In this document: positions 44,499 to 56,021 of the stretch, piece by piece
How the letters are laid out: every line of letters begins with the position of its first letter
Position numbering within the stretch: position 1 is the stretch's first letter
NCBI GenBank assembly: GCA_033439795.1
Contig: JAUTDP010000002.1
Location: 2,232,001 to 2,296,000 of the forward strand
Reading direction: 5' to 3'
DNA from: Sordaria brevicollis
Taxonomy: Eukaryota; Ascomycota; Sordariomycetes; Sordariales; Sordariaceae
Length of the DNA: 64,000 nucleotides
Translations under genes and position numbers: made by a program
Notes under the pieces: generated by a model
Database searches by the model: none
Seen by the model: the letters and a program-made list of their open reading frames with translations, nothing else
Told to the model about the DNA's origin: nothing

Positions 44499-46808
44499 GA
44501 GCCTGAGTCGCCGATTTTGAGTGAATAAGCATCATGGCACTACAGACCAACTGTACAAGCTATGAGGTCAGTTGTTTAGGCGTCATTGGATTACGGCAAT
44601 CTCGATGGGGTACAGCTCTTCGTGACTGTACGAACAGCGGGTAACGTTGACACATCGAGACGGTGGCAGACTGAACTGTCATCATGAGCACCTGGAGCAT
44701 ATTATAGCATCCCGCCTTGCTTTCAGGATACTCGAAAACATGATTTTCGACACATCAAAAATACCCAAGCCATACCTACTCTTGTTGTCTGTACGGATGT
44801 GCTTTTAGGGACGAGCGTTCATGGGGTCACGGGTCTTTAAAGGGATACATTGGAATGGAGTTCTGTATTTCACAAACGGTGTTAACTGGAAGAGCAAATG
44901 ACTTTAAAGGGATGGGGCTTTCTTCAGCCCTGGAGCATATTAGGGAGTTGTGGTTGAAGTGTACACAGGGAGGAAAGAGAAGGCAAGACATTGGTCCAAT
45001 AGATCTGGCATGTACATACCCCCTTTTTCCAACAACGGTCTTCGCTTGGAGACGCGAAGTTATTTCTGTTGTTTCCATCACGCTCCTCATGCCCCGTGAT
45101 TTTCCCATGGTGTCTCTTGGCCCTCTATTAGCCCCGAAGTGGCAGGTCAACTCAAAGGACAGCCGTCACTGTCAAGCTGACTGTTGTGATGGAAAAGCAC
45201 TTCCGGAAAGCCATCTGACCCGAAAATTTACCAATGTTCAAAGAGCATTGCATGAGCGCGAATGGTTTCCACGCGAGATACCACATCAGACTGCCGTGGG
45301 AGTTGAGATCAATATACATGCAGTGGGCTGACTGAGGGTCTAGCTGCTCCCCAGGAAACTAACATTGAGCGGTTATCGGCAACACAGAACACCGATCACT
45401 TAAAATCTAGTGAGACTTTAACCATCTTATGTCAGATGCATAGAGTGCCTGACTGACAAGCTTTGTGGCTGGAAGAAGCAGAAGGCTGACAGACGGAGAG
45501 GGCGAACGGAGCGAACCGTTGATGTCGTGCATGATCCCACACCCACGCGGGTTCATAGGTCAATTATGAATGAAGCTCATTCAGCTTAGCTACGGAGCAC
45601 TCTCATAGCTAAAAGCTTCTTGCTCCTTCTTCTTTGGAACCGGACCCTTGTGTAACTGTAGCTGACAGGTCGGAGTAACATCAACACAACATGGCAGTAA
45701 ACAAGGTGGCAATGCAACGCACCGAGACGCAATATCGAAGGTTTATTCAAGGTATAGCTATTTATGTTCTTGGCTTTGTCATGGAGAGATTTGGAGACGG
45801 TGATGAGGTTGATGAGTAAGTGTTCAATGTCGAGGTGGTACTTGAGAGAGTTATTTGGTGACGAGGTAGCATTTTGCAATTTGAGAGAAGAACGTATGTC
45901 GGCCTATGGAGTGCCTCATTAGAAGAGCGTCTTTAAGAGGATTAAGCGATGGCGGTTGGAGCGGCTACTCTCTGGATTTGTGTAGGTTTGTGTCACGTCG
46001 CTGCCCTGGACTGAACCACCCGATAAGACAGCTTGATGTTGCGACTCTTGGACTTTATGTCAACATGTGTCCAGAACTCATGGTATATGGTGGGTTGGCA
46101 TTGCCACCCCTAACTGAAGTGGCTAAGGTGAGAAAAATGCTGTGATTAAGCAAAGCAGAGAGTGCATAGTCTTCCCAGTTCTGTGTAGAGGGACTCCAGG
46201 GGAAAATCATGGTTGTTAATACAAGAGAGCACATCCAGTCTTGAGGGAAGTGATCGATATTGATACAGTTGGCATTGAGTGTCAAGAACCAAGTTTGTAT
46301 GATTATCATTCAGTCACTCCGGTGCCATTTTGACCGAACGTGCTAGGCTTGTTACCAGACCAGAGAGACACTCTGATGATCCTACCTCAATGGCAAGTCT
46401 TCAAACCCCCTGGTGCTTCCATCTGATGTAAGATGCTATGGACTTAGTCACAACCGCGTTCGTTTCCAGACAATGATGTCGATGAACTAAGCAACATGGC
46501 AATATAGGAAGTTCAGCGTGGTGTTGGTGATCGCCCAATCTTACTTGCCACTGGCTACGGTATTCCTGTTCAGGAAGTCTGGTATTGATGAAGCGGTGCA
46601 TACTTGTCGAATGCTGGGCTCACGGTCGAAGAGTGCCCTTGGAAGTTGTGCAGTCCATGGTGTCGTCGTCCAGCTGTTTGGGTATAAAGAGCACGAGGCA
46701 TCACATCTTTTGACATCTTCTGTTCCTCACCACTCAGACCATCTTGACAGTCTATTCACTACAGCCCTCGACACTTTTCGAGTTCTATCTCATCCACAAA
46801 CAATCACC
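44499..46808. other. 2.3 kb intergenic region
   Basis: 3' flank of cdc2 and the upstream region of the small secreted protein gene. Frames such as 44855-45331 (+) lack protein character. A TATA box for the right-hand gene is listed separately. Confidence 0.5.
46683..46690 (+). promoter_or_regulatory. TATA box for the small secreted protein gene
   Basis: TATAAAGA about 125 bp upstream of the ATG at 46809, in a suitable position for a fungal TATA-containing promoter. Confidence 0.5.
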
Positions 46809-47504
46809 ATGCAGCTCTTCTCCGCCCTCACTGCCTTCGCGGCCTTCAACCTCGCTCTTGCCCTTCCCTCGGGCGCCGAGACCGGTGTCGTCACTCAGGT
46901 CACCACCGACGAGATCCCCGCCGCTTACAAGATCTCCAACGAGACTCTCATCGCCACCCGCAATCTTGAGGAGCGTGCTTCCCTCGGCGTCTACTTCTGC
47001 GTGAACGCCAATTGGGGCTCGCCTTGCCAGCACATCACCAGCCAGCCTAACCAGTGCAGTAAGTCCCAATTAGAAATCTATCCAATGGAGGAGTGTCCAG
47101 ACTTCCTACATAAATAAAGTATCACAAAAACTAACCTCTCTTTGTTTTGCTCAGTCGGCTTCGATAGCACCCTCGACGGCAGAATTTCCTCTATTGGTCC
47201 CGACCAGGGAACTTACTGCCGCTTCTTCTAGTAGGTTTTCTCCTCTCCATCTTTCCTTTCTGTCCACCCACCCCTTCCCCCCCTTCTTTGTCCTCCTAAT
47301 ACCCTCAAATTCTGTTAACCCTTGACTAACCCCTGCCTCACTACTTGCACAAACAGCTCCTACAACTGCATCGACTCCTCCCCCAGCAACTGCGAACACC
47401 TGGACCTCCAATATCCTGGCTTTGCCGACTTGAGCAAGTTCTCCGGCTGCGGTCCCAACCCCAACGACCGCATTCACAGCTACTTCTGTGTTCCGACCTC
47501 CTAA
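46809..47504 (+). CDS. Small secreted cysteine-rich protein
   Basis: Three exons: 46809-47058, 47155-47230, 47357-47504, giving 157 residues; introns of 96 and 126 bp. A clear signal peptide (MQLFSALTAFAAFNLALALP) is followed by a Thr/Val-rich pro-like segment that ends near LEERASLG; a dibasic site is absent, though the ERA context could be processed. The mature part contains eight cysteines (YFC, PC, QC, YC, NC, NC, GC, FC), suggesting four disulphides. The second intron begins just before what would be a premature stop, so splicing is essential. No known domain is recognised. Such proteins act in wall interaction, competition or host contact; the role here is unknown. Confidence 0.85.
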
Positions 47505-48082
47505 AGGAAGGATCAACTAAAGAAAATGGTTGTCTAGCTCTTCCCAAATCCTCGGTCGATTTGAGTGGCAGACGAAGAGGTCTGATGGATTTGGCTTGTA
47601 TCGACGCCTACAAAGAGGGGAAGGATTTGGAAGAAACCCTCTGAACAGAGTGTCATTTGGCGTGGCCACGCTGGACATTTCGAACCAGAGGTCTTTCTTC
47701 AACCTCTCCTACTTAGTGCAAGTGTTATGTCATGGTATAGTAGAGTGGACTGGACGGTTCGCGATGTTTGTGTGGTTTGATGTTTTCTTCTCTTTCCAGG
47801 TCTTCTAGTCGCTCGTTAATGTAGCTTTGAATTTCACTCGGATCCCTTTCAACCAAACTCTTCAGTGTAACGATCAAGAAAAGCAAGTGAAGATTCGTTA
47901 AACACAAGGAAAAGAAGAGAAAAAACAGGACACGGGCGAAATTCCATCAACTAGCCACGCAGGCAATGAGCATGTACCGGCCAATCTTTGGAAACAACTA
48001 AAAAAAAGTGAAGGACATTTATCAAGTAAACACTCTCTTAATAATATTACCAAAAAATTGACGAAAAAAAGACATTTCTTTG
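47505..48082. other. Intergenic region
   Basis: 3' flank of the small secreted protein gene up to the tRNA-Val. A T-run on the minus strand (A-run at about 48064-48070) is the likely Pol III terminator of that tRNA. Nothing else supported. Confidence 0.55.
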
Positions 48083-48156
48083 TGATCCGACCCAGGCTCG
48101 ATCTGGGGACCTTCAGTGTGTTAGACTGACGTGATAACCAACTACACCATCGGACC
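48083..48156 (-). tRNA. tRNA-Val(AAC): tRNA-Val (AAC)
   Basis: Cloverleaf reads on the minus strand: acceptor GGTCCGA (48156-48150) with TCGGATC and discriminator A; D-arm GTGTAGTTGGTTATCAC; anticodon stem TCAGT/ACTGA with loop CTAACAC, anticodon AAC; T-arm CCCAG-ATCGAGC-CTGGG. Length is 74 nt with no intron. A T-rich terminator follows. Confidence 0.93.
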
Positions 48157-48339
48157 AGTTGTGGTTATTATAGTTGAGCAGGTTCAGGCACTTATCAACA
48201 CTAACCCACAAGAGGCCCACATAGCAAGCATCCTCCTCTTCTTTATGATCATCTTGGATCAACTCTTTGAGGGAAAAATAATGCGTAGATAACCGTCGCT
48301 ATAGTCTATACATCACAAAAACCATATTTACAATGTGAA

Positions 48340-51300
48340 TCAAAAAGTAGGAGCAACCCTCGTACTCATCCTCCCTCTCTCACCCGGCGCACCCTTGGCA
48401 CCGACAATAGTACCAGTACCGGTACCCAGCCTAAACGCCCTCAACGAGTTCGTCGACAACTTGCTCGCGTGGGTATTACTCTTCGACAGTCCTTGACGTT
48501 GCATCATCTGTCCTTGTCCCTGCCCCGGAACAGACCTCATACTCATCGTCCTACTCAACGCCCTTTGAGGCATCATACCCCCATTGCTACTATTCTGCGC
48601 AGACATCGACATCGACAACGGAGCAGGCGGCATTGACGTTCCTCTAGAACGCACATTCATCTTGCCCATCATCACATTCATTGCGGTAGCGGCGTCAACT
48701 TGAGCAGTTGGAGGGGTGGGCGGTCCTCGGGGTCCCAGAGTGGGATATCGCGTGTCGTGGCTGTGGACGCCGTGACCAACAACACCTGCACCGCTAGGCA
48801 AAACAGGGAAGGGAGAAGATGAAGTGACCGATGCTACAGAACTTCTCCTGTTTAGACCTCTTCCGCTCATCAGTCTCTCCAGCGATGATGCCCGCGACCT
48901 ATTGTTGTATGCGTTGAGGTTCTGCGCTGCGGTCATGGGCGTGCGCGTGCCGGCTTTCACGGAAGGCGGCCGGGTGAATCCCCCGCTGGAGGGAGGTGTG
49001 GAGGGTCGAAACCCGCCTTGCATGTTCATCGCTGCTTGCTGTTGTTCTCGTTGCTCCACTGTGGCTTGCAGCTGCTCAAAGGACATCGCCATCGAAGGTA
49101 TCTTGCTCAGTCGCCGTATTGCCCGCATGTTCTTGTCGATGAACGTCGACATGGCGCGGACGGCCATGGTGTTATCATGTGCCGCCATCGCGCTTGTTTC
49201 CATGGGTGGCGCACTCGCCCTCGCCATGTGCATTGCGTTGAGTGACTGTGGATGAGGGTTGGGCTGGGAAGCATTGCGGACGCTCGCTTGGACTCGGCTC
49301 ATAACCGCATCGAAGTCGACGCCGGCATTTTGACGCTGAGCGGGAATGAACGCCGGCGCAGCGCCCAGGACAGCCTCCTGTGTTAGGATGAAGAAGGAGC
49401 CGTCCTGAATCTTCCTCCGCACCAAGTTCCATCGTGCCCTAGCGGGGTTCCGCTCGATTCCGGGTTGATATACCTTGTGCTGGGCAAGTTTGGCATAGAA
49501 GATCTCGAGTCGCTTTGCCATGCGTTCGAGCGTCTGAATCAGGAAACGGGAAAGTACAGTTACCCGCTGATCATCACTGGCGACATCCATCGCCATGATG
49601 CTTCCGAAGGCGTCCATGCCATGACAGGCCTCCTCGCGGATATCCTCCAAGAGCTCAATATCGAGTTCAACGCTCTTGGCTGCGTAACTCATGATACCCA
49701 TCTCGGCAAAACGAGCGCTGTTGTTGTCAGTGACAAACTTTCCAATGAGTGTCACCTCCTGTGATGTAGCAACTGCGTCCGGCGATGTCTTCGCCCGCGC
49801 AATCGTGCCAAGCACATCTGGGAGTCTGGCTTCGGCACCGACAGCCGCTGCGTCTGCAAGAATGAACGAGAGTTTCAGAACAAGTTCCTGAAGCTTGGGT
49901 CCGAAGAGCGCCGAGAATCCCCCTTGAAGAAGACGTGATTGATACTCGTAGAAAGTCCGAACACCCAGGCCGACATTGACGAGGTGCTCTCGAGACCATA
50001 TGTTGACAGCACCGCGGAAGAAATTGTCGTTTGTCCCGTCGTCATCCACGCCCATGATTTCGTGCATTTGGAACTGGTGAGCTACAAGTGTTTCCACCGC
50101 GGTACGTAAGTATGCGGCCCAGAGATCATACATATCGCTGAGCTCTGGGCAACCATGAAACTCGGGCTTAGGCGTGAGCTGGCCGACAAAATACTTTGTG
50201 AGCAAGCTCTTCACCTCAGGGTTGTTGGTATGTGCCAGGTTGTCAAATGACTTGGAGCAGTCGACGCCAGCGTTGGATTTGAGAATGAGGGTACCTCCAG
50301 GATGCATAGGGCAGAAGTCCGTAACATCGTAGGCGCTGCCGTGCACGCCAATCCAAATGCGACCGCCAGGACGGTGGCCAGTTTGACGGGCTAGCTTGGA
50401 AAGAGGAATGGTGGGAAGGTTGCAGGGCAGTGGCTTGGGTGTCATGAAAACGTCAAGCATAAAGCGACGTTCGGCGAAAGCTTTATTGATTATCACCTCA
50501 ACAGTCTCCATTGTCGCGCTGCAGTGGTTGTATAAGGCCTTGCGAAGACCATTCATGACAGAGTCAAAAACAGCAACAGACCCGCAAACGTAGACATAGC
50601 CTCCAAGCCCGCCTTGCTTTTTGGACATGACGAGCTCAGAGATTGTGGCGGCTTGCTCTACTATAAGGGCGTCAATGTACCGGGGTGGCATCTCTTTCTC
50701 GACAAGATCATGGGTCCTCTTATCATAGACGAGACCTCTCGAGTCGCGGGAAAATGCCAGATGAACCTCCATAAGGCCGGCATCGATGTAGTCGCGCAGT
50801 TCATCTTCATAGCAAAACTTGTCGCGTGATTGAACCCCGAGATAGAGAAGATCCCTCCCGGCCGAGTTCTGGTGAGAAGCAAGCCTTGCCTGCCAGAAGC
50901 TGCGGAATGGAGCTATTCCACTACCACCAGCGAAGTAGGCACAAGGGGCTGCACGGTCGACAGGAAGCTGGAAGTTGAGCGGTCGAGATACCCCAATAAG
51001 AATCTCCTCCTCTGTCTCGATAAACTCGTCGTTGGACGAAACGAAGGGATTGAGAAAGCCACTTCCGACACCAGCGCATGTAATTTCTTCTTCACCCGCA
51101 AATAACGAGCAAAGCTTGTATTCGGCGCGGGAGATGGTTAAGTCCACGGTCGATGGAAGCAGATCTCGCGAGTAAGTGGAAATCGAGTAAGTCCTGGGCA
51201 CTTCGACAGCAATGAGATCAGCAAGCCATGCGAGATCACCTGCCAAATCAAATGCACGATCCCAGATTGTCGGATTAGTATCGGCCACCGCACTCTGAAG

Positions 51301-53454
51301 CAAGTCACCCAGCGTTCCCCGGACAGGCCATTCATCAGTAGCAAGCACCTGAAGTACCGTGTTGGATGACGCTCGAAGAAGGTCGTGGACTTTGAGAGCA
51401 AGGTCCTTGGTGATTGGAGCAATGTGGCCTCTCCTCAAGATATCCTTGACTGTCAACTGCGGAGGGGATGAATGCGTTACCGCACCCAGATGTTGCGAGA
51501 AGCGTTCCCATTTCTGGTTCAACGCGACTCGAGTGTTAAGGTAATCGCCTAGTCCAAGCGCCGCAGCAACCTTGGCGCATTCTTCCCAGCTATTGAGAGG
51601 CATCACCGCAAGCCGATCACCTGGCTGGAATGTGATGCCCGTATTTTGAATGTCGAGTGTTATCATGGCCAAAGAGCGGTTGGGGTCCGAATCGACAAAA
51701 GAACGGCTCAGGACTCGAGACCTATACCTGCATTCCTCAAAGGTGCCGCGCATTTCGTGGGGTTCGACGGAGATATTACCGCGAAACGGCTCGAGACGTT
51801 CTTTCATTGCCTCGGAGAACTGTTTGTGAGTTTCTTCCCAGGGTCTGGCGTTAGAATCGGGTGCACCACTCAGGCCATTTGTCTCCGATCGGCCGGTCTT
51901 GCCTGCCACCTCGAGAAGACCAAAGACCTTGTATCGATGGGTGCCCATGAAACCTCGCTCGCCAGTGTAGGCTTCGACGATACCGTCCAGTATACCCATC
52001 AGCCTTGGGTCTCCTGACTGTTGAACGAACTCGGGGATACGGTAATGATACTCAATTGCAGCAATGAAGGCTCTCCAATTGGAAGGCAACCATGCGCGCA
52101 AGTGTATGCCCTCGGCACCGAGGAAGGAGTTGTACTTCTTGCGGCCCAAAAATGCATCCATGACCAGGTACGGCGGAAACTGTAAACCAGATGAGGCCGG
52201 GCAACGCTTGCTCAGCGGTGCAGAGAACCTCGCCCACCGTACCCACTGGTGACCGGGGACGTAATTCTCGCCAGAGTTCGGGTTGGTATTGATGGTGTGA
52301 AAGGCGTTCGGCATGCGTTCAAGGATCTCCTTAAGGCGAACCAGTTCTCGCTGTAGCCCTTCAACGTTGCGATTCATTACATGTTCCTGGCAGCTGGCAA
52401 TTGCATCAGGCCCATGCTGAAAAGAGGCCGATGTATCCGCACAACCCTTTTGGAAAGCCATCTCTGTTCTCTCGCCGAAAATGGGCCATCGGGTCTCCAT
52501 GTTGTCAAACCTTCCAATGTAAGGATACGTTGAGTTGGGGTCTTTGAGCTTCATGTTGAAGGAAGTCTGGTCGAAGAAGGTGAGATGTGGGATGGGTCGG
52601 CCGATTCGGTGGGAAACTTGGAGAAAGGGCAAGGCGATGCATCGTGGAATCCCAATAAACTCGTCACCAAGGTCATCACCCATCTCGCAGTTGGGGTTGT
52701 ACTTGGTAGGGTTAACGGAAACGCCTTGGTTGCCGTCGTACTTTTCCTCGTAGCGGTAGGTGTGACACAACAAACCAAGGGTGACGTGAGCGGCCCAGAG
52801 TGCCTTGTCTGGAATGATATCCTCTGTTGCTTCAACCAACGGCAAGGCAGCGATTGACTCGCGCCCACGGCCCCTTGCAAAACAGCCAGGCATGCGTTCG
52901 CAGAGGGCAGACCATATCCTTCCAGGCGAGTTGGCGAGGGCTCCGGCAGCCTCGTTGTAGTCGGGAGGGCAGAAGCCATGCTCGGCACTGAGATAACCAT
53001 CCTTCCAACCTGTTACCGGACCTATCTCCTCGGCCCGAATCATGACCTGTCGGGCCGGGGCACCCAAGGCTGCCGCAAGAACATCGTGCTCGGAGGCTGT
53101 TAGCGTGTCGATATTTTTGACAGCCCTGATTTCGCGGACCGATGGTATGTTCTTGTACAGCAAGTCATTGATGGATTTGCGCTCCCTGTACAGACTATCT
53201 GTTAGTGTTTTCACTATCTGGAAGGCCCAACCCAAGGCATCTCAAAGAGGAAGTGGAACCAACCTCATGCGAAGCCACTCTTCCGCATCAACCCCGCGTG
53301 GAATATCGAAGGCAGCGTGGATATCACCAGGCTGAGAGAATCCCGAGAACGAACAACCACGGGGTCCAAGACGACTGCTAGACCTGCTTTGGCTGGACAT
53401 GGAACCGGCGGGGCATTGGCCACCAGCCATGCCGGACACAGGACATGACTGCAT
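48340..53454 (-). CDS. IDO-like haem dioxygenase / FAD-NADPH reductase / cytochrome b5 fusion
   Basis: Two exons on the minus strand: 53454-53264 and 53194-48340, giving 1,681 residues; the 69-bp intron has gttggt and tag ends and any other nearby acceptor creates a stop. Residues 1-63 are Ser/Gly-rich with CP motifs at 4-5 and 14-15. About 64-520 resembles indoleamine 2,3-dioxygenase: LPSNWRAFIAAIEY, PEFVQQSGDPRLM, and RGFMGTHRYKVFGLLEVAGKTGR, whose His483 is the expected haem ligand. About 535-985 is a P450-reductase-type FAD/NADPH module (RTYSIS 731-736, GGSGIAPFRSFWQAR from 820, YVCGS 932-936, ERRFMLDVF), without an FMN flavodoxin domain. About 990-1070 is cytochrome b5 with HPGG (His1028) and His1052. 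A helical region of unknown type and a Ser/Met/Gln-rich disordered tail (about 1440-1681) follow. IDO substrate (tryptophan or other) is unproven. Confidence 0.8.
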
Positions 53455-56021
53455 GCCGGAAACGAAGAGACAAGAGAACGTAGTTGAGGTCTCTTTTGTG
53501 GTGCTTTTGGTTCGAGAAACTCGGAATCTTGAGCTACCAAACGGGGCCGATGTATAAAAAAGACTGGGTAGACACCGACAACCGCGGTTATAACTTTGGC
53601 AAATTTGTAGTAGAGTGACTGATGCCAACTTAAGACGCTGAATAGAGATATATAATTGCCTGAGATATGTCAGTTGTTGAACAAGCCTGTCTGACCGAGG
53701 TGATAAACTAACCAAGATTTAACTCCTCCGTTGGTAACCGTGAGAGGCCTAGAACGATAGCTGGAACCAACTGTTACAGGAACAAACAGATAAACGTAGA
53801 GCAGTATAGCCACTGGCTCCTTTACCTCTCTATGAAATAAGGGGTATCACAAACAAAAGCCACCAGGGCAAATGAGAACGAACGAAAGAAGGACGTAGAT
53901 GCCTTATTGGCGAAGCAATGTAGCAACAGTCAGCAAGACATGGCTGAGAAGGCACGGGTGGGATGAAAAGATGGTATAAGTAGGAGAAGCCTGGGTTTCG
54001 GGACGGAGTTAGCCTTATGGATGGGTAGAAATGAACCATGGACCTTGTTCAGCCGTGTCGTTATTTTTGCCATCAACCTCGTCCATACGCAACCACGCCT
54101 TGGAACATCTTCATTCTACAAGTAGGAAGACAAGCTTCCAGACTAGATCGAACCCACTGGGACTGAACCGGGTTCAGCTTCCCCTGGGATGCATTCCACT
54201 TCTTCGCTAATCGTATTCGTGCCTGGGGAATAGGATTGTCGTGGTTTATCGACGCGCGTCGATGGCTAGCTGCGAGATTCTGGAACACCCCAAATGTGGT
54301 ATCCTTGGAACCTGAGCATATCTCAACCCAGAGACTGGCAAATGAGGCAACATTGGACGACCCAGGGAGGAGGGTGACCATGTCGTTTTCTCCCCAGTCG
54401 ATTATGGGCATTGTGACGTTGGCGACCAGTGGACATGGCTGAAACACACCAATCTGGTATCGCGTGAAAGGATTGCCGTTGCCTTGACCGTCACTGTTGT
54501 TTCACGTCGCACTCGATGTTGGGGCATGGATTTGGTGAGTTTTGCTGAAGAAATGGCAGCTGAGGTCAAAGTGGAAGGACGGAATGTGGGAGACGAACGG
54601 AAGACTGGAGGAAGAAAGACAGCCCCAGTTAAGTTGGTCCGGGCGTGGTACTTGCGGCTATTTAACCAATCACAATTCTCAGCTGGACATTAATGTGGGA
54701 ATTAAGTGGGTCCCATCTGATACTACAAGCGACTCCTGCCAAGAGGCTTAAGTCGCTCCTCTCATCTTGCACTTTCCAACCTCAACACCAAACATCGCGC
54801 ACATCGCGTCGGGAAACAACCTAGGACGGAGGAAGCCATAGACGCGCGTCGCCCGATGTATTGTCAGTTCCATGGTTTCATACCTCTACCTATGCATTAA
54901 TCCCTCATCATTACGGTCTGAACGCCGCAGCTAATGGAAGGTGTAGTAACCGCTCTGCTTCACCTGCCGCCCGACTTCAAATTCTTTTCATTCATGCCAT
55001 GGCCCATGAATGGCTCAAATGCATCGATCACTCACTGTCGAGACTGCAATTTTAATCAAGCCTCTTGCTCTTTCATCATTTGTCCACAAATTCGCAACAC
55101 TAAATTCGGTCCTTTTCCCTCTATTCAATCATCCCCGGTTTCATGCCCTCTCCAGGATGTTGACGCACAGAAAAGAACCACGCCGGCTTAGTAGTGTCTA
55201 CATCAATACTTCCCATTTTCATTCAAGGCTTGCATCACCTTCCTCAAGTCATTGCGGACAAAGCTGGGCATTTCTTGAACCCAAGGGTTCCGAATTATGC
55301 CGCAATCCTCAGAAGGCTCGAGTGAGCGGCGATACTTATGATGCTTGCTACCTCTTAACTGCAAGAAGGCAAGACGTCATGTTCATGTTGGACTTTACTA
55401 TTTACTAAATCTACGACTGCCTTCCTGATTCCTGATATGCGGCAAATAGACAGACCATGGAGGGTTGGCGCTTTTTGCATTTGCTGATACAAGACTAGAA
55501 AGGCCATCCAACATCGTCAAGTCAGGGAGGCCATCGAAATCCGTGCACTCATGAGTCGATGTATTCGAATGTCCAGCACTGTCTAGTTGGACTTTGTGTT
55601 CACGGGCCCTCGTATTTGGAATCGTCAGGACCTCAAGACACCATCCATGGGATCCCGTCTGGCTAGAGGTAGGGAATCTTGGTGATGAAAATTTCCACCT
55701 CGCCGCCTTCACGGTGGTCGCTACTGCCGAAGCTTGAGTGTACCTTCTCTATACTAAATCACGATCAACATGGCTGGTCGAAAAGAGCATCAAAGGTAGG
55801 TGTGACCACCAGCGCATACTTGTTTGCACGGTCGGCCTTTACATTGCAAGTTCACAACTCATCAGTCCTGCGGCACATCTACAATGACCCGTTATTCGTT
55901 ATAAGGTTACTGACGAACCACAACTTGACATCAAGCGAGCTGTTCTCGGGAACACCAGCAACGAAATAGGGCCCCATCACTATCGCAAAGTATACACTTA
56001 TTCCAGCTACATACCAAGATA
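53455..56021. other. 2.6 kb divergent intergenic region
   Basis: Promoters of the fusion-enzyme gene (-) and the divergent kinase gene (+). Contains a 16-bp perfect palindrome at 54248-54263 whose 10-bp centre recurs at 54841-54850. A 124-codon minus-strand frame at 54073-54447 was not accepted. A further upstream non-coding exon of the fusion gene is possible. Confidence 0.5.
54248..54263. repeat. 16-bp perfect palindrome, possible binding site
   Basis: atcgacgcgcgtcgat reads the same on both strands; its core gacgcgcgtc occurs again at 54841-54850. Two copies in one promoter region could be dimeric transcription-factor sites. This is inference from symmetry only. Confidence 0.4.

Noticed and set aside
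44855..45331. 158-codon plus-strand frame downstream of cdc2
   Set aside because: No domain character; a 107-codon frame is open on the opposite strand over part of it.
48083..48156. tRNA-Val considered as a plus-strand gene
   Set aside because: Only the minus strand folds into a cloverleaf with correct A- and B-box order and a downstream T-run.
54073..54447. 124-codon minus-strand frame upstream of the fusion enzyme
   Set aside because: No domain, signal peptide or splice partners; it overlaps an open frame on the other strand and lies in promoter DNA.
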